Virus record (IMG/VR): IMGVR_UViG_3300020220_003380
Span: 1 to 41,973 of that record
Source of the DNA: a virus
DNA: 41,973 bases
Strand: one strand, 5' to 3'
Below, piece after piece: positions 1-7,250 of the stretch. A program made the position numbers and the translations under genes. The notes beneath the pieces were generated by a model. It saw only the letters and a list, made by a program, of their open reading frames with translations, was not told where the DNA came from and did no database searches. The first letter of the stretch is position 1. Each line of letters starts with the position of its first letter.

Positions 1-1
1 T

Positions 2-163
2 ACTCCCGAGAAACTGGAAAAGTTCGCCGAGTTGATTGTCAGAGAATGTGTCAAAGTAATGTATGATGATGCCATTGAACGACGAGTTCCGCCGGACATC
101 AATCAAACGCCTACGCATTATGCCATTTCCGTACTAGAACATTTCGGAGTTGTTGAACAATGA
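2..163 (+). CDS. C-terminal part of a small phage protein of unknown function (5' end outside window)
   Basis: An open frame enters from the left edge and ends at the TGA at 161-163, giving 53 residues that start TPEKLEKFAELIVRECVKVM and end FGVVEQ. The FAELIVREC segment followed by a downstream EHFGV-type ending is a pattern I associate with short conserved proteins of T4-like aquatic phages; no function is known to me. The next gene starts in an ATGA overlap, which supports real coding and translational coupling. The start codon is not in the window, so total length is unknown. Confidence 0.7.
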   Translation, partial: TPEKLEKFAELIVRECVKVMYDDAIERRVPPDINQTPTHYAISVLEHFGVVEQ

Positions 164-330
164 ACGAACGAAAAGTGCATTATATCGATGTCAGCAAGAT
201 GACAGAACAGGAAATCTGTCAAGTGTTAAATATCAAGTATGTTCCTTGGTATCGTAGCAGTATGTTTTGGGCCTTGGCCTTGTGTTTTACATTACCAAGT
301 TTTATACTAATTTTGGAGATCTTAAAATGA
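160..330 (+). CDS. Small single-pass membrane protein, unknown function
   Basis: A 56-residue protein starting at an ATG that overlaps the upstream stop (ATGA) and ending in an ATGA overlap with the next gene. Residues 1-30 are hydrophilic with an acidic stretch (MTEQEI); residues about 35-53 (MFWALALCFTLPSFILILE) form one hydrophobic segment, so the protein is probably anchored in the host inner membrane with a very short tail. Overlapping stops and starts on both sides make translation of this frame likely. No family recognised. Confidence 0.6.
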   Translation: MNERKVHYIDVSKMTEQEICQVLNIKYVPWYRSSMFWALALCFTLPSFILILEILK

Positions 331-542
331 GAGAACAGTTATTATCAGCAGCTAGAGCACATTTTGCTAGCCAAATTGAAAAGCATCGTATGAATGTGGA
401 GATCATGTTGAACAATCCAATTGCCATACATGATCACACAGATTGGATGGCGGCCATGGAAGCAGAAATTGGCCATATAGCCGAATACGAAGACAAATTG
501 TCAGCACTGGATTATTTCGGCGATGAAATCATTGAAACCTGA
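327..542 (+). CDS. Conserved small phage protein, helical, unknown function
   Basis: A 71-residue protein from the ATG in the ATGA overlap with the preceding gene; GGAG at 315-318 serves as a ribosome binding site. An in-frame TTG further upstream (267) is less likely because it would run far into the previous gene. The sequence (RAHFASQIEKHRMNVEIMLNN, then an acidic helix) is predicted to be mainly helical and resembles short proteins widespread in T4-like aquatic phages that begin with a helix and carry an EKHxMNVE-like core. Function unknown. Confidence 0.65.
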   Translation: MREQLLSAARAHFASQIEKHRMNVEIMLNNPIAIHDHTDWMAAMEAEIGHIAEYEDKLSALDYFGDEIIET

Positions 543-879
543 ACAACCAGCCGAAGGCATAATGCGGATCAGCGATTGGGGCGACTCAAAAGTGTATAGG
601 ATCGCTTGTGATTGTGGATCAAACGAACACAACCATGATGTTTGGGTTGAAGCCGATGATGTGAACATCACTGTGTCTACTTTTACAACTGTAAAGTCAA
701 AATGGTGGAGCATGAACCGTTGGCAAAAAATTTGGACATTGCTAACTCAAGGGTACGTTGAATACGAAGCAAGTATTATTATGTCCAGACAACAGGCATT
801 GAACTATGCAAAAACTCTCGAACATGCTATAATAGATGTAGAAACTTTTAGAAACGAACGAAAGAAAAAAGATGCGTAA
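523..879 (+). CDS. Conserved phage protein with Cys/His-containing beta segment, unknown
   Basis: 118 residues; starts at an ATG 20 nt inside the previous gene and ends 8 nt inside the next, in line with the tight packing here. The N-terminal half reads like a small beta domain (SDWGDSKVYRIACDCGSNEH) with CDCGSNEHNH, which could bind a metal but may only be structural. The C-terminal half is amphipathic helix ending in a charged tail RNERKKKDA. I recognise no family. Confidence 0.65.
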   Translation: MKSLKPEQPAEGIMRISDWGDSKVYRIACDCGSNEHNHDVWVEADDVNITVSTFTTVKSKWWSMNRWQKIWTLLTQGYVEYEASIIMSRQQALNYAKTLEHAIIDVETFRNERKKKDA

Positions 880-1699
880 CCACTATTGGACAATTGGACC
901 ATTTGCAGATTGGCTTAGAGGTACACCGAGCCCTAAAGCCGAAACCAGTCGCGGCTGGCGAGAATGGCGTGAGCAAGCCGAAGCTGCTCATCCTGTTCGC
1001 TACTGGCTGGCTGAAGAAGGCTTAGACTATCTACAACGATTCTTTTACTACATACCGGACAAAATCTATGGTCTCAAATACTATATCAACAATCGTTGGG
1101 TCACTTGTACCCACGCTCTTACTGCTCATCCAAGCGACATTGCTCGCGGCGAGTGGCGTGATGTTGGCAACCGTTTTCTGCCATGTCTTTTTAATGAACT
1201 TAGAGACTTTGTTGAAGTTGAGTTGGCCTGGTGGCATATAGCTTGGGAAGGGTCGGAAGTGAGAAAGAAATACCGTCCCCCGTTCTGGGCAACTGGCTGG
1301 TGGCGTTGGCGCACCTGGCGTTGTCCACAAGCCGGACTGGACAATCTTGAGTGGCAAATGAATCTCAAGCGTGACTATTTGGACGACGTTCATCCAGAGC
1401 GTAACTTGCCCAGTCCGCAAGCAGAAACTGCCAGAGAAATACTTGAACTGTATCGGTGGTGGACTGAAGTGTATCCCAATCGCCCAGATCCACATGATGC
1501 AGGTGGATGGTCAGACTACTGTGCTAAATTTAGAGACAAAGGTCGTGACTTTTTGGATTTTGAAGATCGCACCGACGAAGAGCGCGAAGCCAGTAGGCAG
1601 GCACTGGATGCTACTCAGGCCATAGAGGATAAGTATAAAAAGGAAGACGAAGAAATGATGATTCGTCTTATTCGAATCAGAGAATCACTTTGGACTTAA
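872..1699 (+). CDS. Tryptophan-rich conserved phage protein, unknown function
   Basis: 275 residues, unusually rich in Trp and Arg (for example WWRWRTWR near residue 146). The last 60 residues are a highly charged helix (DRTDEEREASRQALDATQAI, then KYKKEDEEMM). No signal peptide or clear membrane span. It starts 8 nt inside the upstream frame and is followed after one base by the next gene. Trp-rich proteins of this size occur in large T4-like phages without an assigned role; substrate and location cannot be inferred from sequence alone. Confidence 0.65.
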   Translation: MRNHYWTIGPFADWLRGTPSPKAETSRGWREWREQAEAAHPVRYWLAEEGLDYLQRFFYYIPDKIYGLKYYINNRWVTCTHALTAHPSDIARGEWRDVGNRFLPCLFNELRDFVEVELAWWHIAWEGSEVRKKYRPPFWATGWWRWRTWRCPQAGLDNLEWQMNLKRDYLDDVHPERNLPSPQAETAREILELYRWWTEVYPNRPDPHDAGGWSDYCAKFRDKGRDFLDFEDRTDEEREASRQALDATQAIEDKYKKEDEEMMIRLIRIRESLWT

Positions 1700-1700
1700 T

Positions 1701-2051
1701 ATGGAAATTTTAGGCTGGATCGTTTTCATTTATCTTGCTTGGCAGTTGATAAAATCGTGGCTTTTTGTTCAAACACTCAAGCACAAAATAAATGATGCAG
1801 TGGCCGAAGCTGAAATGGTAGAAGCAGTTGAAAAATCAGTGATAGCTCTGAGATTCGAGCATATTGAAGAAAATGGCTACAAAGTGGTACTGGCTTATGG
1901 TAAAAACAACAAGTTTTTGGGTCAAGGTTTAACCGAAGACGAAGCAGCCAAAAATATTCAACTCTATTACCCGCGACACAAAATAGTAATAGTTAACGAA
2001 AAAGCAACCATTACCAAGATTCTTGAACCCATTGACGCAAAATCCATTTAG
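1701..2051 (+). CDS. Membrane-anchored small protein, unknown function
   Basis: 116 residues. Residues 3-23 (ILGWIVFIYLAWQLIKSWLF) form an N-terminal membrane segment, followed by an acidic helix and a small alpha/beta domain (FEHIEENGYKVVLAYGKNNK) with a repeated lysine/valine pattern. It probably sits in the inner membrane with the C-terminal domain in the cytoplasm. Its 3' end contains the -35 box of the promoter for the next gene, so this gene ends the upstream transcription unit while the next unit starts inside it. Confidence 0.6.
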   Translation: MEILGWIVFIYLAWQLIKSWLFVQTLKHKINDAVAEAEMVEAVEKSVIALRFEHIEENGYKVVLAYGKNNKFLGQGLTEDEAAKNIQLYYPRHKIVIVNEKATITKILEPIDAKSI

Positions 2052-2060
2052 TGTTATAAT
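2032..2060 (+). promoter_or_regulatory. Sigma70-like promoter with extended -10
   Basis: TTGACG (2032-2037), a 17-nt spacer and TATAAT (2055-2060), with TG at 2052-2053 giving an extended -10. Five of six -35 bases and all -10 bases match consensus at the optimal spacing. The predicted transcription start is near 2067, about 23 nt before the ATG at 2090. The -35 lies within the 3' end of the upstream gene. It is one of four such promoters in the window and would be read by unmodified host RNA polymerase, hence probably early. Confidence 0.8.
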
Positions 2061-2089
2061 ACAATTCTGTCAACTTGCATGAGGTTGTT

Positions 2090-2467
2090 ATGAGTATGCA
2101 CATGGAAGGTCCCTGGCTTAGTTTAACAGGCAAGCGCAAGGGCAAGAAAAAATTTGCGTCGGCTGAACAAAAGCGACAGGCTGAGATTCTTGAGGCCGAG
2201 TGGCAAGCTATCAAAAGCAAGTACGAACCCAAGACCAAGATCAAGCTGGGTCGCAGCTCTTATGTGCCAGCCAAGCCGCTACGTCGTGATGCCGATCTGC
2301 CGCGTATTCCCAGTTTGGATACCGGTGTCAAAGGTGCAGTCAATGTTCGTATGCCGCAAAAGTATACCGGCGACAACATTGTAGGTATTGGTACCATGCA
2401 CAAAAGTAATGCAGTTCCTATCTTTAGCGATCAAGAAGCCAAAGACATTTCATCTATGCGGAGATAA
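2090..2467 (+). CDS. Conserved basic phage protein (KSNAVPIFSDQEAKDISSMRR ending), unknown
   Basis: 125 residues. The start at ATG 2090 is preferred over the in-frame TTG at 2075 because GAGG at 2081-2084 lies 5 nt upstream and because TTG would sit only about 8 nt from the predicted transcript start. The N-terminal third is Lys-rich (TGKRKGKKKF), the middle is linker-like, and the C-terminus has the block GIGTMHKSNAVPIFSDQEAK, which I recognise as a widespread conserved ending in uncharacterised phage proteins. It is the first gene after a strong sigma70-like promoter, so probably expressed early. Function unknown. Confidence 0.75.
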   Translation: MSMHMEGPWLSLTGKRKGKKKFASAEQKRQAEILEAEWQAIKSKYEPKTKIKLGRSSYVPAKPLRRDADLPRIPSLDTGVKGAVNVRMPQKYTGDNIVGIGTMHKSNAVPIFSDQEAKDISSMRR

Positions 2468-2469
2468 TT

Positions 2470-2958
2470 ATGAATCAACAACTGGTCAATATGGCATATC
2501 CTCTTAGTTTTAGAAAAGAACTCTTTTCATTGCAAGAAGCAATTCAATTTCTCTGGCAAGATGGTATTATAAATGTAGGCGAGCTTGCAGAAAAAGCTAT
2601 TGTTAGAAAAAGCAAAAAAAAATTAAAACAGAATAAAAGAGGTAAAAAAGGTAGCGATTTTGACGATAATTCTGAAAGCAAATATGTGACTGTGACCTAT
2701 TACGGAAAATCTGCTTACGCTTGTATCGGCGGACTTCAACACAAAATTGGTATGCTGCGTGTTATGGTACATGAACCAAAAACTAACAAAAATTACTTTT
2801 TTAGAATTCCTTACAAAGTTTATGCTCCGTACAAAAATGCTAATGACAGTATTAAAATTTATTTTGACCAGCAAGGAAAGCCGCGTAATCCTACGAAAGA
2901 AAACATTAGATATAATTTATGGGATCATCAATGCCATGCCGAGCAATGGGCCAAATAA
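2470..2958 (+). CDS. Basic protein of unknown function
   Basis: 162 residues, ATG start with GGAG at 2460-2463. A helical N-terminus (LFSLQEAIQFLWQDGIINVG) is followed by a very basic linker (RKSKKKLKQNKRGKKG) and a beta-rich C-terminal half (KYVTVTYYGKSAYACIGG). The basic linker suggests nucleic-acid contact, but that is inference. Its TAA stop lies inside a late-type AATAAATAC motif that precedes the IF-1 gene. No family recognised. Confidence 0.6.
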   Translation: MNQQLVNMAYPLSFRKELFSLQEAIQFLWQDGIINVGELAEKAIVRKSKKKLKQNKRGKKGSDFDDNSESKYVTVTYYGKSAYACIGGLQHKIGMLRVMVHEPKTNKNYFFRIPYKVYAPYKNANDSIKIYFDQQGKPRNPTKENIRYNLWDHQCHAEQWAK

Positions 2959-2962
2959 ATAC
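2954..2962 (+). promoter_or_regulatory. Late-type promoter motif AATAAATAC before IF-1
   Basis: AATAAATAC overlaps the stop codon of the upstream gene and lies 20 nt before the GTG start of the IF-1 gene. T4 late promoters consist of a single TATAAATA box at -10, read by the phage late sigma factor. The same A/T-rich word recurs at many gene junctions here (4809, 15035, 21351, 29567, 31291, 37238), which is the main support. Confidence 0.55.
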
Positions 2963-2982
2963 GTACTTTATAAAGAGGTTTT

Positions 2983-3201
2983 GTGAGTAAAGAAGATTTG
3001 ATTAGGCTGTCAGGCGTGGTAGAAGAACTGCTGCCAAGCGCCATGTTTCGTGTCACATTAGAAAACAATCATCAAATTATAGCTACCATTGCAGGCAAGC
3101 TACGTCAAAATAATATACGCATATCAGTAGGCGACTCAGTTGAAATAGAAATGAGCCCATACGATTTACATCGTGGTCGTATAGTTTATCGAAACAAATG
3201 A
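2983..3201 (+). CDS. infA: Translation initiation factor IF-1
   Basis: 72 residues, the exact length of bacterial IF-1, beginning with GTG after an AAGAGG ribosome binding site. The whole OB-fold pattern of IF-1 is present: [40 protein letters not shown], then [20 protein letters not shown] and a GRIVYRNK ending. IF-1 occupies the ribosomal A site of the 30S subunit during initiation with IF-2 and IF-3. Its gene overlaps the next by ATGA. A functional phage copy could support translation when host IF-1 falls or bias initiation toward phage mRNA; the role is inferred, the family is not in doubt. Confidence 0.95.
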   Translation: MSKEDLIRLSGVVEELLPSAMFRVTLENNHQIIATIAGKLRQNNIRISVGDSVEIEMSPYDLHRGRIVYRNK

Positions 3202-3896
3202 AAAAAGACTTAATTTTAGTTGGTAGTAGAACAAACCTTACTGATATTACCTATACTGCCCAAGAGTTAGGGTATAATGTTTTAGGAATTCTTGACAAAC
3301 ATTATTTTAAAAATACCGAGTCAATAGATAATGTACCAGTAATAGGTAGCGAAGAAGAATTACTAGATCCCCATAATCGATGGAAGAACTGTTCTTTTTT
3401 CTTGGCTGATTGGTGGGATGGGAAACAGGACCTTAGTGGTAACAAATTAGATGGCGGTGTTTTAAGAAAGGAAAGAATCAAAGTCTTAGAACAGGCACAG
3501 GTAGATGTTCCCAATCTAATACATCCTACCGCAAAATTTTTCCATAAATTTGATACAGTTGTATTGGGAAAAGGAATTCTAATTTTAGGACATGCAAAAT
3601 TTACTAGTCATATACAAATAGGAGATTACAGTGTAATTGATTGGGATTGTAATATTGGTACTAGAACCACAATTGGCAACAACACTATTGTTGGTGCAAC
3701 CACAACTACTGCCAATGCAATAATTGGTAACAATGTAAGACTAGGCGTTGGTTGTATAGTGTTGCCCAGGAAATCAGTATACACCATCATTGGCGATAAT
3801 GCCATTGTTTATGTGAACAGTTGTGTATTAAGCGATGTGCCGGCTAACTCGGTACATACCATGCATGGAAAAACTTTAAAAAGATTGGGCTACTAA
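3198..3896 (+). CDS. NeuD-like sugar O-acyltransferase (left-handed beta-helix)
   Basis: 232 residues, overlapping the IF-1 stop by ATGA. The N-terminus ([12 protein letters not shown], then [11 protein letters not shown]) matches the small nucleotide-fold domain of PglD/NeuD proteins. From about residue 108 onward, hexapeptide repeats build a left-handed beta-helix ([33 protein letters not shown]). Family members transfer acetyl groups from acetyl-CoA to amino or hydroxyl groups of sugars on glycans. The typical catalytic His of PglD is not certain here. A role in modifying a virion or host surface sugar is inference, in line with the glycosyltransferase and aminotransferase further on. Confidence 0.75.
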   Translation: MKKDLILVGSRTNLTDITYTAQELGYNVLGILDKHYFKNTESIDNVPVIGSEEELLDPHNRWKNCSFFLADWWDGKQDLSGNKLDGGVLRKERIKVLEQAQVDVPNLIHPTAKFFHKFDTVVLGKGILILGHAKFTSHIQIGDYSVIDWDCNIGTRTTIGNNTIVGATTTTANAIIGNNVRLGVGCIVLPRKSVYTIIGDNAIVYVNSCVLSDVPANSVHTMHGKTLKRLGY

Positions 3897-3904
3897 ATAT
3901 AATA

Positions 3905-4456
3905 ATGAGAGACCTTATTTCCTTAACTGAAGAAAAGAAAAAACTAGAGTTAAAAAAACTTCCTTACTCAATGACTGCATTGAGTCCGGTTAAGAGTAAA
4001 GCAACTATAGAAAATCACTACGGAAAATTAGCACGTGGATATGTTGATAGATACAACAAAGGCGAAGGTGATGCCAGCTTTAACGAGGCTGGCGCATATT
4101 TGCACAATATATACTTTCCGCAATTACGGCCACCGCGAAATGGCAACAGCCCAACCGGTGCTAGTTTGGCATTGATCAACAGACACTTTGGAAACTTTAC
4201 TGACTTCAAAAAAGATTTTGAAGCGGAAGCAATGAAACTGCAGGGCTCAAACTGGATTTACCTTAGCCGCAGCGGTCAAATCAAAACAATTCGAAATCAT
4301 GCCATACGCACAGATATAGCACTGCTGGTTGATTGGTGGGAACATGCATGGGTACTTGACTATGGTACGGATAAGAAACGTTATTTGAAAAACATATGGC
4401 GTATTATCAATTGGGAATATGTCAATAGACGAATTTATGCAGGAGACCGTGCATGA
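3905..4456 (+). CDS. Iron/manganese superoxide dismutase
   Basis: 183 residues, slightly shorter than the usual 190-210. All four metal ligands of the Fe/Mn-SOD family can be placed: H38 (TIENHYGK), H67 (AYLHNIYF), D143 and H147 (VDWWEHAW), plus Y46 as the gateway tyrosine and the [20 protein letters not shown] core. The second helix His pair of bacterial SODs (KHHQTY) is replaced by KLARGY, and H132 occupies the region of the outer-sphere Gln, as in some archaeal-type enzymes. It would dismutate superoxide in the cytoplasm. It is coupled by ATGA to the Fe-S carrier gene. Confidence 0.85.
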   Translation: MRDLISLTEEKKKLELKKLPYSMTALSPVKSKATIENHYGKLARGYVDRYNKGEGDASFNEAGAYLHNIYFPQLRPPRNGNSPTGASLALINRHFGNFTDFKKDFEAEAMKLQGSNWIYLSRSGQIKTIRNHAIRTDIALLVDWWEHAWVLDYGTDKKRYLKNIWRIINWEYVNRRIYAGDRA

Positions 4457-4779
4457 TTGATTTACAAGAAAGTGCAGTAATTAAACTTCGAGAACTCATT
4501 GCCGAAGAAGGCAATCCGGATCTTAAACTGCGTATATTTGTACAGGGTGGTGGCTGCTCAGGCATGCAGTATGGATTTACTTTTGATGAAATACAAAACG
4601 AAGATGATTTTGATCTTGAATTTGGTGGTGTAGGTCTGCTTGTGGATTCTATAAGCGCACAATATTTGCAGGGTGCCCGAATCAAATATACCGAAGATGC
4701 CATGGGTGCTAGCTTTAACATAGAAAATCCTCAAGCTCAGACCACTTGCGGTTGCGGCAGTAGTTTTTCACCCTACTAA
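4453..4779 (+). CDS. A-type iron-sulfur cluster carrier (ErpA/IscA family)
   Basis: 108 residues, the normal length. The three conserved cysteines are present: C35 in [11 protein letters not shown] and C99/C101 in the C-terminal TCGCGSSF. The [19 protein letters not shown] segment and [10 protein letters not shown] ending are closest to ErpA. Such proteins accept Fe-S clusters from the scaffold and deliver them to apo-proteins. The ATG overlaps the SOD stop codon, so the two are translationally coupled, linking Fe-S delivery with superoxide removal. Host IscU or Suf machinery would have to supply clusters; none is encoded here. Confidence 0.92.
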   Translation: MIDLQESAVIKLRELIAEEGNPDLKLRIFVQGGGCSGMQYGFTFDEIQNEDDFDLEFGGVGLLVDSISAQYLQGARIKYTEDAMGASFNIENPQAQTTCGCGSSFSPY

Positions 4780-4808
4780 ATTACCAAAACCCCATTCCAG
4801 ACAAAAGC

Positions 4809-4817
4809 CATAAATAC
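4809..4817 (+). promoter_or_regulatory. Late-type promoter motif CATAAATAC before the tail-fibre operon
   Basis: CATAAATAC lies 19 nt before the ATG of the first large structural gene, in a 57-nt intergenic stretch that also holds AGGA at 4827-4830 as ribosome binding site. Structural genes in T4-like phages are expressed late from TATAAATA-type boxes, so both sequence and position fit. Confidence 0.65.
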
Positions 4818-4836
4818 CTAGTATATAGGATGATTT

Positions 4837-7233
4837 ATGGTACAACAAGTTATTGATGTTGGCGCTGCTGCTAGTGATGGCACAGGTGATCCGTTACGCG
4901 ATGCATTCACCAAAATTAATGAAAATTTTGATGAGCTTTACAGCACTGTAGATAACGAAGGTTTGACCTACGGTAACGTTGCTTGCAATGTCAGCGGAAT
5001 CACCTTTAATGTTAGCCGTTACACAGAAAGTTATGCAGCAGCACCTGTGCTACGGGGCACCGGGCAAACGGTTGGCAATGTGTATGTTATCCAAGGCAAT
5101 GTTCTGGGAGGTACAACGCCATTAAATGATGTTTTACTAACAGTGACTACTCTAGCAAATGTCACTGTGGGCAATATTGCTACAGTGTCGGTTGTGGGTG
5201 TGCCTGTGGCTCCTGTACTTAGAGTAAATGGTTTAACAGGCAATGTTACACTCACTGTCAACAATATCACTGAGGCTGCCAGCAAAGCCTATGTCAATGC
5301 TGCCATATCTGCTAATCTTGCAAATGTTACAGGATCAATAACCGATTCATTACGTGCTAATATTACTGCTGCCAATGCGGCTATTGCAACTAATACCAAC
5401 AGAGTGGCAGCTGCCAACGTAGAAATAAATGCACTAAGAGCGAACATTACAGCGGCAAATTTGGTGATAGCTGCGATAAACACTTCAAATGTTGATGCTA
5501 TAAATGCCAACGTTATGGCCGCAAACGCTCGCATTGTGGTAATTGATGCCAATCTTGGTACAAAATCTACACTGATAACCAATTTACAAAGTAACACTGG
5601 TATATTAGCTGCTTACATAGACACAACCAACAGCAACGTTTCTGCAGCAAACACCGCTATTGTAACTAATACCAACAGAGTGGCTGCTGCCAACGTAGAA
5701 ATAAATGCATTGAGAGCAAATATAACTGCTGCCAACGCTGTAATTGCTTCCATTAGTGTGGCAGCTATCAATGCCAATGTGTCTGCTGCAAATGCAGCCA
5801 TAATTACACTTCAATCTAATGCAGCATCTCAAGCATTGGATTTGGACAGTCTCTTAGGCAACGCTGCCACTCAAGGCGCATCTATTAATGATCTTGTTGC
5901 TAATTCAGCCACACAGGCTGTGGCTATCAATACCATTAACGCAAATATTGGTGCGTACCAAATTTATGCTAATGCCAATGCTGCAACTCAATCCACAACA
6001 ATTACGTCTATTAATGCCAATGTAACAGCAGCTAATGTAAACATAACTTCATTACTAGCTAATGCTTCTATCCAAGCTTTAGAATTAGATAATTTACAAA
6101 GTAATGCTCAGGCACAACAAGGAAATATAATTTCTTTACAATCAAATGCTACCACACAAGCATCACAGATTGACGTAATAAATGCAAATGTTTTGGCGGC
6201 AAACACCAACATCACAACCTTGACAGCTGACAGTGCCGGTCAGGCTGTACAGCTAGATTTGTTAAATGCAAATTTAACAGCGGCCAACTTGAATATCACA
6301 ACATTGACATCAAATGCAGCAGTTCAGGCATTAGATATACAAAATTTATATGCAAATATAAATTTGTATCTCAGCAATGTTGCTTCATCAGACGCAAATA
6401 TTTCTGCGGCTAATGCTAGAATAATCTTGATTGATGCCAACTTGGGCAGTACAAATACTAATGTCTCCTCGTTACAAAGCAATGCTGCCAGTCAGGCAGT
6501 TCAGATTAATTTGTTAAACGCTAATTTAATTGCCGCTAATACCAATATCAACAATAGTGCCAACCTTAGTGGTGCTGTGTTTAACGGCAATGTTCAAGCG
6601 GCGTTTTTGTTAGCCAATGCCAACGTCAAAATAGGATCCACACTTGAAGTAGGTAATGTCAATCCTATCAACTACCCAGGTCTGGGCGGTGTGTTTGTAG
6701 GAAATGTTGATAGTATTTATCAGGTGGTCATACAAAACATTAATACTGGATCAAGCGCCTCAGGAGACTTTGTAATCACTGCCGATGATGGCAACGACAG
6801 TGACAAATATCTCAACATAGGTATAAACTCAAGTAATTTTAGTGGAAATTTTGCGCCACCAACTGGAGATACTGGTTTAAATGAAGCTCCTTACGATGGA
6901 TATTTCAATGTGATTGGTGGTAACGCCATAGTGAGAACAAACAGTAATGTGTTCTTGGTAGCTAATACTTCGTTGGTTGGTATCAATAAAGACGGAAATT
7001 TTGAACTTTTTAATTGTAATCTAACATTTATAGATGGCTCAACACAAAGCACTGCAATTGCTGATGTTCCGGATTTATTCGCCAATATTGGCGCACTTGC
7101 ATTGTTCCAATCAAATATTCTGGGTAATGCAAGTTATACACCAAACAATGCAGCAAATTACAACGGCACAATTACTAACATTCAACAGGCTTTGGACCAA
7201 TTGGCGGCTAGATTACAAGCCTTAGGTGGCTAA
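4837..7233 (+). CDS. Tail-fibre-like structural protein with coiled-coil repeats
   Basis: 798 residues. The N-terminus VIDVGAAASDGTGDPLRDAF and then FTKINENFDELY is a motif shared with the next gene and with tail-fibre-like proteins of T4-type aquatic phages. Residues about 150-590 are a long series of degenerate repeats (INANV, ANAAI, TLQSNA, SQALDLD) with a heptad-like pattern, predicted to form a trimeric coiled-coil shaft; two copies of a TNRVAAANVEINALRANITA unit are 92 codons apart. The C-terminal 200 residues are globular and beta-rich. It probably forms a virion fibre; receptor unknown. Confidence 0.75.
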   Translation: MVQQVIDVGAAASDGTGDPLRDAFTKINENFDELYSTVDNEGLTYGNVACNVSGITFNVSRYTESYAAAPVLRGTGQTVGNVYVIQGNVLGGTTPLNDVLLTVTTLANVTVGNIATVSVVGVPVAPVLRVNGLTGNVTLTVNNITEAASKAYVNAAISANLANVTGSITDSLRANITAANAAIATNTNRVAAANVEINALRANITAANLVIAAINTSNVDAINANVMAANARIVVIDANLGTKSTLITNLQSNTGILAAYIDTTNSNVSAANTAIVTNTNRVAAANVEINALRANITAANAVIASISVAAINANVSAANAAIITLQSNAASQALDLDSLLGNAATQGASINDLVANSATQAVAINTINANIGAYQIYANANAATQSTTITSINANVTAANVNITSLLANASIQALELDNLQSNAQAQQGNIISLQSNATTQASQIDVINANVLAANTNITTLTADSAGQAVQLDLLNANLTAANLNITTLTSNAAVQALDIQNLYANINLYLSNVASSDANISAANARIILIDANLGSTNTNVSSLQSNAASQAVQINLLNANLIAANTNINNSANLSGAVFNGNVQAAFLLANANVKIGSTLEVGNVNPINYPGLGGVFVGNVDSIYQVVIQNINTGSSASGDFVITADDGNDSDKYLNIGINSSNFSGNFAPPTGDTGLNEAPYDGYFNVIGGNAIVRTNSNVFLVANTSLVGINKDGNFELFNCNLTFIDGSTQSTAIADVPDLFANIGALALFQSNILGNASYTPNNAANYNGTITNIQQALDQLAARLQALGG
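5388..5709 (+). repeat. 46-bp near-perfect direct repeat inside the fibre gene
   Basis: Copies at 5388-5433 and 5664-5709 differ at one base out of 46 and are 276 bp (92 codons) apart, so the frame is kept. Flanking protein repeats are far more degenerate than this pair, which suggests a recent duplication or gene conversion within the shaft. Such repeats can lengthen or shorten the fibre by recombination. Confidence 0.8.
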
Positions 7234-7250
7234 TTACAAGTGGAATAAAA

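Noticed and set aside
828-833. TATAAT inside the gene at 523-879
   Set aside because: No -35-like box at suitable distance, coding frame explains the bases.
3898-3903. TATAAT just before the SOD gene as a sigma70 promoter
   Set aside because: It overlaps the TAAATA word, has no -35 at 16-18 nt, and lies only 1 nt from the ATG.
5031-5832. Several minus-strand open frames within the fibre gene
   Set aside because: They mirror the repeated Ala/Asn codons of the shaft, have low-complexity translations and no ribosome binding sites.
5380-6560. Regularly spaced repeats as a possible CRISPR array
   Set aside because: The repeats are degenerate, in frame with codon periodicity, and belong to a coiled-coil protein; there are no uniform spacers.
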